From Spinacia oleracea (lineage: Eukaryota > Streptophyta > Magnoliopsida > Caryophyllales > Amaranthaceae): DNA of 64,000 nucleotides. The stretch covers positions 143,244,861 through 143,308,860 of the forward strand of contig NC_079492.1 in NCBI RefSeq assembly GCF_020520425.1. The letters are read 5' to 3'. Below the pieces are notes generated by a model. The model was not told the origin of the DNA and made no database searches. It saw only the letters and a program-made list of their open reading frames with translations. The translations under genes and the position numbers were made by a program. This document shows, piece after piece, positions 23,401 to 34,230 of the stretch (positions are counted from its first letter, which is position 1; each line of letters begins with the position of its first letter).

Positions 23401-24305
23401 GCCTGGTGAAGCGCGGAGTCTAAAGCATAGAATAAAGAAAAATCCCTTCCAACATTGGCTTTGTGAGAAGCCTTCAAAGCACCATCTTTAAAATGACGAG
23501 CCCCCAGATGATCAATGAAATACTTCTTGGATAACCCCCTCCCACCCCCACTATTGCATCCATCACACCCTTTAAAAGGACACGAGATTTGAAGAACCAT
23601 AATATACAACCACAAACAGGAAAAGACAAGGCTCTTAAATACCTCCCTATCCTTCAACCACAAGCAACACAAAATAGACACAAACTAGAAAGCACAACAC
23701 AATACACAGCCACAAACTAACAAAGCATCGCACAAAAACACAGCCACAAACTAGGGAGCCACACACTAGGAAGCACCGCACAAGAGAAAGTGCATCGACG
23801 CAACCCAAACAACACCAAGCCGCGTCGCAACTACAACCACTAACTAGAATTCCCGAATCACACAATTCCCTAATCGCCCACCCAGCAGCATCCCTGACCC
23901 CCAGACGAAGCAGCGAACCCCTGGGAGATGACCGCAAAAACACCACCGCAAACAGAGAAACTTAAACACGGCAAAAAATAAAGCAAACCTATGCAACGCC
24001 ACAACACCAAGGCCCGACTGCAATCCTGAGAAATTACCACCGAAAACCCTGAGCCTAACACTATCCACCGCCTGAAACTGAACCGGAAAACCGCCTGGAA
24101 ACCCGAAAGGAAATTGCACCAAAAAGTCGCACGGAACCGCCGGAAAAAGACCTGGAAATGCCGCCTGAAAACACTGTGCCCACACCTTCCTTATGCCGCC
24201 GTGAAATGCCTGAATGGCCGCCGGAAAAGCCACTGGATTATGGACGTAGGAGGTGCCCTAAACCGCCACCCATAATCGCCTAATTTGAGAGAATTTGAGA
24301 GAATT
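20431..24305 (-). mobile_element. Non-LTR retrotransposon, nearly full length
   Basis: Consists of a GC-rich 5' region (23601-24300, with repeated TTTCCGGCGG-like words), one long interrupted reading frame (23600-20448) and a (TAA)n tail (20430-20203). It is embedded in an LTR. Both borders meet TTA-rich DNA (TTATTATTATTATT at 24302-24328), so the exact target duplication cannot be read. Confidence 0.8.
20448..23600 (-). pseudogene. LINE polyprotein: C2H2 finger, reverse transcriptase, restriction-like endonuclease
   Basis: Reading from ATG at 23600: an N-terminal C2H2-type finger (CPFKGCDGC...HLGARH) and a further Cys/His cluster (CGECFCTHTF...CKH); a linker; a reverse transcriptase at 22837-21197 with LLVDFINAFNLV (motif A), GVQQGDPLGPLLFAL (motif B) and WYLDDGTIIG (catalytic YLDD); then a CCHC-like knuckle CPCCSSK...FGDHAVHC at about 20915, and RHNLVRDVL...E...LRPADLLVYSW...VCLDVTG, which fits a PD-(D/E)XK restriction-like endonuclease. 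This order is that of REL-endonuclease LINEs (R2/NeSL-like), not of plant L1. Frame breaks near 23185, 22836, 21220, 20900 and 20620 make it a pseudogene. It copies RNA into DNA at a nicked target when intact. Confidence 0.85.
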
Positions 24306-24659
24306 ATTATGGTTATTATTATTATTATTTGTTTCCCTTTTATTTTTATTCCGTGATTTTCCCCTCATGTTTAATTTTATGTGTGTAGGTAAGAGTATCG
24401 TGGTCCATGATCGAGGGGTTATGGTCAAGAAAAGTCATTGTTGATTAAGAGAATTCTAACCCCCACATCTTAGCCTGCACCACACCATCCTCTATCCTAC
24501 ACCACACTCTCCACCAACAACAACAGCCCAGCTCCATCTCACAACACATTCCACGCAACAACCAACACTGTTACAACATCAAACAACCTACTACTGCAAC
24601 TAGCAACGCCACCAACAACAACACCAAAACGACATACTCGCAGCTGCAAAACAGAGAAA

Positions 24660-24815
24660 ACAGAGTAATTTGAGTTTGGTCGAACCCGTATTAAGTTCGA
24701 CCGAACCCAAAATTTTGAATTCCTGACAAGGCCGGGTCCGGTCGAACCCATCGTGTGTTCGCCCAAACCACAACTAAGTTCGACCGAACCTCACAAGGGT
24801 TCGACCGGACGGTCT
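24660..24815. repeat. Cluster of GTTCGACCGAAC-type palindromes
   Basis: Five to six exact or near copies of GGTTCGGTCGAACC/GTTCGACCGAAC in about 150 bp, within the CCCCA-flanked LTR. Each copy is self-complementary. Confidence 0.75.
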
Positions 24816-25649
24816 CGATTAAGTCTTATGAGCACCGATTTAGAGCCATTGGATTGGAGTAGAGAAAGACGACGATGGAGGTTAGATGGCCGTTGATGAT
24901 GCTTGATCGATCGTTGATGGATGATGATGATGGAAGATTGACGGTTGATGATAGATTGTTGATGATGATGGATTGATGGTGTATCGCAGGAGCAGGGACG
25001 CATCAACGAAGATGAAGGAAACAAAGAGAATGGTTTCATGGGCCTAAGGGGTTTTTTTGGGCTGATTTGTTTCATGATTGCTTGGAGTAGTTTAGTTGGG
25101 TTGGAAAAGGATTAAAGACCTAAACTTGACTATTTGGTTGAATTGGGACTTTGATTTACCTCGGGTATGATAGGGTAGAACGGGAGTTCACCCTTGATGC
25201 TTAGGGAAATTGCTCGCATGTCGGGAGATAGTTGGAGCTATTTTTGAATTCAACGCTTATTCATGTAGTGCTTGTGAATCTTCCCCATTTTCAATTATTT
25301 TATGTCCATCCCGTGATTTGTTGTTGTTTGACCCATTCCCTAATCTCGTTTACTTTTGATTTCTTAGTTTAGTTGATTTAGTTTTAGTTGGTTAGTTGAC
25401 TTTCCAACTCGTTTCGACCTAGCTTGTTGTTCGATTAGCATAAATTAGCGCACCTTAGTCCTTGTGGATTCCGATCCTTGCTTACCGCTTTACTTGTGTT
25501 TAGTGGTTAGTTTAGGTAATTTGTTTGATTAGGAGAGACTAGTAACGACCTAGTTTTCCCCGATATCACCCCAACCGCCACTTCACCACCATCGCAGATT
25601 CAAAGTCGTCGTTCCTTCATTGCCGGAGCTACTAGAGGTTATGCATCCC

Positions 25650-26404
25650 TAGTTGTATTGTCATGTTTGCTAATTCATTTATATCCTGATTTTCAATTAA
25701 ATCAGATTTTTTTTCGTTATGAAAAAGTAGCAATAGGATTTCAATCACTTTTGATTAATTGTTAATTATTGGAAAAAATGATGACAATCACTATCCACAT
25801 TTTCATCGTTTTTGGACAATTGTTTTTCAATTTCCAAGTCCATATGAAAATTTTATCAAATTATAATTATTGGAGACTACTCTACAACTATTGTGGAACT
25901 TTCTTTTGCAGCATTATTGTGGATTCAATTTTCGATATTTCTTTTATGTGTTGAAATAAACCGTTCAAAAAAATATGAATTGAAATATTCCATACCACTT
26001 ACTTCGTGAACACTGTGGTGGAACTGAAATGCCGGAATTGAAATTATTGATGTTTGCCAAACACTTAATTTGGAATTCAATTTCAGAATTTCAAATTTCA
26101 CATTTGAAATCCAGTAACCAAACACTACCTAAACGAATTTGAAAATTGTTTGATAATTGTTACAATCTCATATTATTCTTTACCAACGAAACATCTTCGC
26201 AACACTCCCCCAAAACTAGTTAAACACAACATACTCCACTAATCCAAATATCCAACCACTGCACAAGGGCATTCACTACAATCAAACAATGTAATTTTAC
26301 AGAAATTGACTACACTACTACAGGAACATGAATAATGTAAAACAAAAGAGTCGAAAACTAATTAATAAAAAATCATTTTGAAACGGAGGTATTATAAATT
26401 AAAA
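25650..26404. other. Right flank of the outer element, no gene
   Basis: AT-rich, containing inverted-repeat-like TTGAAATT/AATTTCAA words that belong to the right arm of the Tourist-like element up to 26129; beyond it nothing recognisable. Confidence 0.4.
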
Positions 26405-26600
<196 letters not shown>

Positions 26601-26928
26601 GGGAGTTTTTTCAAGAGATTTCGGAGCGCGACGTAAGATTTCCACGTCATCATGTATAACTAATATTTTAGTTTTATTTTTAAAAAAATAGATGATAACT
26701 TATTATTCTGTTTTTAAGAAAACAAAAACTAAAAAAGTAGTTGCGTAGAGTATAACTTCTTCCAATGATAAAACATTATAAGTTTATCATCATGCATATA
26801 GACATTGAAAATTTTATCATATTCAAAGATAAATTTTATCGTTATTAAGAAAAAGGGAAAAAAATGTTTTTACCCCTATATAAACAACTTCCAATCCCTC
26901 CACATAAAATTAAGTAGACGTTCTTTTG

Positions 26929-27014
26929 CTTCTTTTAATTGTTTTAAATTTCTCATATTTCAACTCCCTCATTATATTTTGCTTCTTTTAATTGTTTTAA
27001 ATTTCTCATATTTC
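26929..27014. repeat. 52-bp tandem duplication, second copy split by an LTR
   Basis: TGCTTCTTTTAATTGTTTTA plus the following 32 bases occurs at 26929-26980 and again at 26981-27014, continuing after the inserted LTR at 27272. The order of events is therefore duplication first, then LTR insertion. Confidence 0.8.
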
Positions 27015-27271
27015 TGTGGAAGATCAATGTATGACAGTTAAGGAAAGTCATACACAATCAAATCATGATCAATCACAACCATGATTCTAGTAATTGGCAA
27101 AGTCAAAGATTATTGATTTGCCTTATTAGTCATCGTATATATTCTGTGATCTTCAATCATAGCCTTATTTGTATAGATTGTAATCAATCAATAGCTGTAA
27201 TTATGCTCTTGTATTAGTATTTAAATACCTCTGCTTTCAATGAAATATTCAAGCTTTCTCATATCTCTATA
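27015..27271 (+). mobile_element. Small solo LTR (257 bp), TSD ATTTC
   Basis: Starts TGTGGAAGATCAATG and ends TCTCTATA; flanked by ATTTC (27010-27014 and 27272-27276). It contains TATTTAAATA as a TATA-like box and AATGAAAT near the 3' end, as in short copia LTRs. The final dinucleotide is TA, not CA. The uninterrupted neighbour copy (26929-26980) shows the empty site. Confidence 0.75.
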
Positions 27272-27399
27272 ATTTCAACTCCCTCATTATATGTTATTGT
27301 ATTGAGCTTTGTAAAACTTTTGCTGATTGATTTTCTTCTTTCGTTCCAGTATCCTCTGTATTACATACAAATTATTGAAATTATTCAGGTGCAACTCTT

Positions 27400-27550
27400 G
27401 CACCATTTGAAGACCTCCATGACTTCCTGCCGATGGAGATGTTCCGGTGAATATAGTCTTCAATGCCTTATCCAACACCTTATTTGGCGTACGCTTTGAC
27501 GAATCTGGTATATCATCTTTCTTTATAGGCCTATTTCCTCCGTTTTCCAT
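27400..27550 (-). pseudogene. Unidentified exon-like segment
   Basis: From an ATG at 27550 the minus strand reads a lysine-rich hydrophilic peptide (MENGGNRPIKKDDIPDSSKR, then TPNKVLDKALKTIF, ending about SAGSHGGLQM before GTGCAAG, a possible donor). Composition and a possible splice donor suggest an N-terminal exon of a real gene. I do not recognise the family. It sits inside a putative Helitron, so a captured fragment is likely. Confidence 0.4.
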
Positions 27551-29230
27551 TTTCCTCACTCTTGAATGAAACAACACTTGGTTATTTTTTGTTCTTTATG
27601 ATCACTTGGATTCTTTTTGTACTCTCTATCTTCCTATCTTCCTAAAGAAGCCATTATTTGCTAATCATTTTGACATTTCTTGGGCAATTCCAGGAATTTA
27701 ACAAGTATATGCTTCAACCTTTGTGGAGTTGCAATTCAAACAAATTTCTTGAGAATTTCATATTAGTTGCTGACATTGTTCGTATCAACATAGAACGAAC
27801 GAGTGCACAATTTTGCAGAGAACCTATAAATTTACTCCGTAGAATTTTATATATAGGAGATTTTTGAGGGATTTTTTTTTATATTCCAGTGTTTTTGGAC
27901 GGTGATGATTGAAAAGGAGGGTGGGAAGGAAGGTTTTGGGGTCGTTGATGCTGCGATGATCTTGGTGATTTCGGAGAAAAAAATGAAGGGTCTAGAATTA
28001 CTCCTTTTCTTTTCTTTTATATTATTTATTACATTTAAAGTCCATGCATCCTTAAATTCATTTTTTATGAGATGTTTTTTCAACTTTAAGCCATAAGTAT
28101 AACCGTGATTGTTTTTATAATCAATGAGTAGGACAATTTAAATGGATATTTATTTATCTTTTAAAAAAAATTTAAATTTATCTCTTTAATGGGTCTTTAT
28201 TTATCTAATTTTATTCTTCTCTCATTATCTTTTACTGAGTTTTCACACAAATGATTAAACAATCTCAAGATACTGGATATTGATATATTTGTATTTAAGT
28301 TTTTGTTGTGCTTGACTTCATCTTGCTTAAGTTATGGTGGAGTATTACACATATACGTTACACAAAAGAAAAAATGAAGCACAAACTTCAATTCACTGAG
28401 ATTGATGCAACAAATTATATATAGTAGACTACTACTGAAAATTACACCAACATAGAAATGCAAGCCTACATGTAGAAAGACACCAGCACGAAGACCGCCC
28501 CAATATCATGGATTGTTAGATATTACTCGTATTAGATATTTCATGTTTTTTTTAAAAGTAGTTATGTAAATTTATTTTATCTTATGTAAATTTTGGTTTT
28601 AATTGTTAACAATTATCCAATTGTATAGCTTAGATGCCTATTGTGTATGTACCACCTTTAAGAGTATAACATGAACTTTATTAGTTGAAAATAAATAGGA
28701 GAGAAAATTGAAATATTAGACTATCAAATGATAAGTCGCGGTTTATGTAATCATTATTACTCCATTTTACGGTCTTTAAGACACATCTTTGATTATTAAT
28801 ATATTTAATTATGCATAACTAAAATTATTTGTATAATAGTACCACATAGGATTCTCATGTCATCAAATATCAATATTATTTTAGATTTATAAAAAGTAAT
28901 AAATAAAAACTCGATAAAAGATAATAAAGATAATAAAAGATAAATTTTACTAGTTTTATAAAAAGATATAAAACTCAGGAAAAGATATATAATAAGATAA
29001 ATTTTGCTAGGAAGTATAAAAAGATAAATAAAACTCAGTAAAAGATATATAATAAGAGAAAAAATTACTTATCCCGTTTAAAATAATAAAATAGAATTAC
29101 AAATATTATCAAATCGATCCTATATTAAGTTATTTATTGTGATTAAAAGACTACACATATTTAATTCTTATATAAATTCATCTGGGTAAAGTTGAAAAAA
29201 AAAATATCACAAACAAAAATAAATAAATTT
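27551..29230. other. AT-rich Helitron interior, no gene seen
   Basis: Low-complexity AT-rich DNA. At 28910-29060 the word AAAAGATAT/AAACTCAGTAAAAGATA repeats three to four times with a spacing near 60 bp. No coding match. Confidence 0.4.
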
Positions 29231-29639
29231 AACCCGTTCATCGCACGGGCTTTAAATCTAGTAAATTATAAAGAATAAGTACAAGAATAACATATGATGA
29301 TGCAAGAGGAGGAATATAATTCTAGACGAGGATAGTTTTGTTTTTAAATCCAGATAATTTAAGGTTTAAGAGCCCATATAATCATATATAGTATGCAAGT
29401 GTATTCGAATTTTGGCTATTAATTAATGTGAGATGAACACAATATTGATGTTAAATTCACTTTGTCAATGGAGTAGTTGAATTGTCGTTGTAGGATATGA
29501 TGGGCCTTCCAAGTCTTATAAGCGTTCCTTTTCATCAACGAAGTCGTGGTCTGATGATAAAGACAGAAGTATTGTGTATGATAAATTACAAGTTTAAAGT
29601 TTTAGTTCCCTTTGTCTTATTTGTACGAGAAGTTTGTAA

Positions 29640-29815
29640 TATCCTCATGACTCATTCCACCGAAATAATTAATTAAATACATAAGTACTTCTTGTGACCA
29701 TGTAAAATGTTTGTCATAAAAGGCTAAGACGACAATGATGTAGACGAGATTCGATCTCAAATCTTGAGTACCATCACTCAAAATTTTATCAACTAAATTA
29801 ATTGACATCCACGGA
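29640..29815 (-). mobile_element. tRNA-derived SINE-like element
   Basis: On the minus strand an A-box-like TTTAGTTGATAAAATTTTGAG is followed about 30 bases later by a B box GAGATCGAATCTCG (29745-29758). The spacing is right for a polymerase III promoter and no tRNA fold is present. Confidence 0.5.
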
Positions 29816-31684
29816 AAAACACATTATGGGCGTATGCTAATAAATAATTGTAAACGAAAAGTTAAGATGGCCTGGTCCGGCACTTAAAACTCCACTAAAG
29901 CTGCTCATGAGTCATGATCCGTACATAAGTGATACGGAGTAAGTCATAATCTATATCACTACTTGACTATATAAGATTATAAGCCATATGCTTATCAGTA
30001 TTAATCATGATCCATGATCCATAATCCATATTAGCCATTACCCACTTAACGGATCGAGTGTGAAATAGCTGCAACTCGCAAGTGTGCATCGAAGGCTTCA
30101 TTGCATCTACAATATGAGAAATTGAGAATTATAGGAGAAAACTAGTATAGTACCCTTTATAATCTAAACATAAATTTATAAGAAAATCTGTTAGACAATA
30201 ATCACTAAAATAGTGCTTATAGATATTCTCTTAATTAAAAAAATGACGAGTAAATTGTTATTGCCCCTTTAAGTATCTTATTTATTTTAAAAAATTTAAA
30301 CCAAATAATGGTACATGGACTAAATTACCAATCATCACCTCCTGGCAAACATAAAGTTATCTCAATCACCCTTCCTTTCGATAGTCATACTCACTTAATA
30401 CTCGCTTTATTTACCTCATTATTTGATCACTTAACTCCTACCCACCCCTCCCGTTCCCCGTCTCTAGAGGCCGAGTACAAAATAAAATGCATCCACGCTC
30501 CATCACCCACTGTGTAAACCCACCCCTAGATTCAACTTTCTTTTTTTGGTAAAAAAGTTTTGAAAATTGTAAAACTATGTTCTGACGTCTTCGATAATTC
30601 AGTTGCTAGATTCGATTAATTTAGTAAATAAAAAACATTATAAATATGTACGTTAGTAGTAAAAATAATGTAGATATGTTCATAATAAATTAGACGAAAG
30701 ATAAGCGATGAGCGCGGGTCCTATCTAAAATTCATTCTCTCCCCGTTACTTGCGGCAAATACATTTTTAACCCCGACCATCAGCTACCAAATTAAATTTT
30801 CCTTCATTCACGCCCGCATGGAGAGGATGTGCGGTGGATCTCCCAAAAGATTGACCCCACTGACAACCTAACATCCCTATAGTCGGTAAATAAGTCACTT
30901 TGCCTATACCTAACTTTTGAATATATTAACATAACTTTATTATTAAAATTAATTGTATCAGCTATACTAATATTGATAAAATATTTAAAAGTGATAATTC
31001 ATAATTAAGATTGGATGAGTGTTCTAAGTGCAAATTTAAACTCGCCCCATAAGGTGGGTACATGTTATCCTTATACCCGCTCACCATCATCGAATCTATA
31101 TTAATATTGGGTGAGTGTTCTAGGTGGAGGAAAAAAATTATTTTTGAATTTAAAAATAAAGTATAGGCTAGCCATTCATAAAAAGGGTATAGGGCCAGGG
31201 ACCTCATTTTGTTAGTAACATGAAGCCTTAAATATGTTTGAGATAACCTTGTTAAATATGTTAAATCAAGAGTTAAATTTTTTATACATATCCGCATTTG
31301 TTATATATATGACACAAATTTTAAATAGTGACAATATTATAATAATTGAATTTATAGTACAAGTTCAACTATTCAGTGGATTACAATGTAAAAATATATT
31401 TTCCAATTTGATCAAATAAAGGAAAATAAAAAATAATATAAAAATTAAACGAAAAATTATTGAAATTGTTTCCCATTTAAAAATTCAAGAATTACAAAAT
31501 GAAATGATAACAAATGTTAAAATACTTTCATTCATGTTTTAAACAACTCGTTGTCATATGGTTGTGAATATTGTGATATTGAAGTATATTCGGTATAATT
31601 CTTTTAGCCAATTATCTTGATGTATTGAGTATATTCAAAACATGTTAATTTAGTACTTAGTAGTATGTTTAAATTAAGAAATTA
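29816..31684. other. Intergenic DNA, no gene seen
   Basis: AT-rich. TACGGAGTA at 29934 is a Stowaway-like scar. At 31010-31110 the phrase ATTGGGTGAGTGTTCTA.GTG occurs twice. Nothing else can be supported. Confidence 0.4.
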
Positions 31685-32537
31685 CCTTATACTAAAAAAG
31701 ACACCATGAATGACACATGTCACTTCCTTGTGCAATTTTTCCTTGCCAAAAACCTTTTTCCTAAAATATATATACTTTATTTTATTTTATTTTATTTTTC
31801 TATCGTTTTCTATAAACGGTTTATGTATGGAGAAAATATTGGATAACATAATAGGAAAATAATAGATATCACATAATAATAATTTGTTCAAAATATTTCT
31901 GGAAATATTTTAGTCAAATCGGTATATCAATAATGGAAAAGATATTTAATCATTATTTTGATCAAATTTAGTAAGCATATGAAATATGTAAACGTAGTAG
32001 GACAAAAATTTCATATTAGATGATTCAATTTATTTTATATACTATGTATGTTAAACCTAGAATAGCTGTGAAATGCCGGTTAAAAGTTTAGGCCAAACGT
32101 ATAAATGGTTAACTCAGGGTTAGTGCATAAGCTAAATAGATTACACGGTAGTTATACGTAGTATATGGTTGTTATAAACCGTATAAATTTCAAATACTTA
32201 TCCTGATATACGCGATGTTTGTTTGAATTAAATTATGTGTAGAATTTGATTAAGTATACATATATAGGAAATCCTCTATATAAATTAGTAAAAATATTGT
32301 TACCAGAAAATATATTTAATCATTATTTTGATCAAATTTATTAAGCATATGAAATATGTAAACGTAGTAGGACGAAAATTTCATATTAGATGATTCAATC
32401 AATATGTACTTTCGATATTTATTAATTATATATTAGCTTTAGGGGGAAAAATACTTTATACGGAGTAAACAATATAGCCGGTCAAATAATAATTTTAGAA
32501 TATACGGAGTATGTGTGTGCACGGGATATAATCTAGT
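31685..32537 (+). mobile_element. Short non-autonomous Helitron-like element
   Basis: The left end resembles the ATACTAAAAAA-GACACC-GACACATGTCA Helitron start seen also near 3645. The right end is GTGTGCACGGGATATAATCTAGT (CTAGT at 32533-32537). It includes a 95-bp direct repeat: 31934-32035 and 32301-32403. No protein coding. Confidence 0.5.
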
Positions 32538-33747
32538 TTTGTATTATAATCGATTATTACTATACGTAATTAGAAGGTTTACGTATTTTTTTATGAAATA
32601 TGATACTCCGTAATTATTTTGTTGTAAGACGATGGTCAGATTTACAGCTATAGTGTCTTGACGAATGTATAATTTATTGAGCGTTCAAAATCTTATCTTT
32701 AACGCTTACCACTTTTTTTTAAAAATAATTATTATACGGAGTAGTTAAATGTTTAACTTACACTCCGCATACACTAATTAAGATTCTATATATTACAACT
32801 ATTAAAACTTAATATTTCCTGGAAGTGTGTCAGATATCAGATTTTAAACAATATATATTAATGTTAAATGGTGTATATAAAGATCTCAAATTTATTATTA
32901 ACTGGTGATGGATCAGTTATATTTGTTAACTGGCAATTTGTCACTCATTGATTGGCCTCTCTTTTAATATTAAAAATCAATGTGGTGATGACATTTGTCA
33001 CTCATTGATTGGCCTCTCTTTTAATATAAAAAGGCTAAAGCAACTGAATGCATTCGTACACAAACTAAAAATGACACAGATTCCACCAATGAACTACTCA
33101 TGGAATTACTACACTGTTTACAAGATAAGACAACCTAAGTGGATTTGCTCGTAAAACACCTACTCTGCCACTTACGCCCAACATAACCTCGCCCAGCACA
33201 GGGCAGGGCAGAAAAGGGAGAGGGGGATCTAAGTTGTAGCTCCATTTCCCCTTCTTCAAGTTTAACAATTTCTTCATCTACCCTAATTCTCTCTTAAATC
33301 ATTGGATTGTTGTAGAAATTCAAATCACTGGTCCATAGGACACCTAATTTAACACACCCAAACAGCATTTTGCAATTGAATTGCAGGCAACAACAATTTC
33401 TACAACAAATATCCCAATATTTCAACAAATAAACTGTTCAATTTCAGAAAATGTTAAAGTACAATACACATTAGGGTTCAACCGAAACACCAGCAAATCA
33501 ATACAAACATAGAAAAAGGCACTGAAAATTAGAAACCCAGTTGTGTAGTACTTTAAATCAGCAACAGAAAGCTCCAATTCGAGAAAATTCTCACAAAAAG
33601 ACACAGGTACAAAAATTGCGGGAAAACAACGAAATGCAAAGCTCGTTAAAATACCAGTGGCTTTCAACAAAATCTAACAAATTGAAGACATGAAAATGTC
33701 AAAAAAATCAGTAATTTTTGAGAGATTGAAGGAGGGAAAAAAGAAAG
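32538..33747. other. Spacer between Helitron-like element and RFC2 exon
   Basis: No exon recognised on either strand, including the strand on which RFC2 should continue. A 27-bp phrase (CACTCATTGATTGGCCTCTC and 7 more) is repeated at 32941 and 32999. Several TACGGAGTA/TACTCCGTA scars occur at 32450-32770. Confidence 0.4.
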
Positions 33748-33750
33748 TAC

Positions 33751-33903
33751 GGCCAAGATGAGATTGGGCATGTTGCCGTCGCGAGCGATGACTTGGAGGC
33801 GAGAGACAGCATCTTCGTTGCCGACGATGTCAGCAACCTTGTTGGGTCTGTACTTCTCCACCCATGGTACCTCGTATCCGCTAATCGATGAAGACGACGC
33901 CAT
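33751..33903 (-). pseudogene. RFC2: RFC2 exon 1 (replication factor C small subunit), orphan
   Basis: The minus strand from ATG at 33903 encodes 51 residues, [20 protein letters not shown]...NLILA, followed by a GT donor at 33750. [20 protein letters not shown] is the invariant start of the RFC small subunit equivalent to plant RFC2, part of the clamp loader that places PCNA at primer ends in the nucleus. The next exon should begin GPPGTGK (Walker A), but none is found in the 4.5 kb downstream or elsewhere in the window. The exon itself is intact. Either the gene is broken and this is a remnant or captured piece, or it has an extremely long first intron; the former is favoured. Confidence 0.8.
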
Positions 33904-33997
33904 ACCCTACTACTTACTAAGTTACTAATGCCTTTGGTTAAGGCTGAGGCAAATAAATCTAAGTAAAGTACCCTACAAATCATTTGCGTTTTAATAT

Positions 33998-34025
33998 ACT
34001 AGTTGTTAGACCGTGCACGGTCCCC
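33998..34025 (-). mobile_element. Helitron 3' terminus
   Basis: The minus strand reads the perfect palindrome GACCGTGCACGGTC, then TAACAACTAGT. This is a Helitron 3' end whose body would extend to the right. Its own 5' end was not found; the neighbouring Helitron 5' end at 34132 points the other way. Confidence 0.6.
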
Positions 34026-34131
34026 GAGATATGGAATATGTCTTGTAAAAATGTTCGGTAAAACACGTACAACTAACAATTTTATGGCAAGTTCAAGGAA
34101 AATGGTAAATGCTAGGATCGCTATGCTAAAA

Positions 34132-34230
34132 TCTATCTATCTATCTATATACCCTACTAAAACACAGGGCGCTCAGTTTGGAGCTGACAAGTGTCCCTGT
34201 GTTAATAATTTTTATTACTTTTTAAAAAAT
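34132..34230 (+). mobile_element. Helitron 5' end (H1)
   Basis: After (TCTA)n the sequence TATACCCTACTAAAACACAG GGCGCTC...GAGCTGACAAGTGTCCCTGTG matches the 5' end at 37203 almost base for base. It is interrupted at 34231 by a Mutator-like element. The 3' end of H1 is not resolved. Confidence 0.5.
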
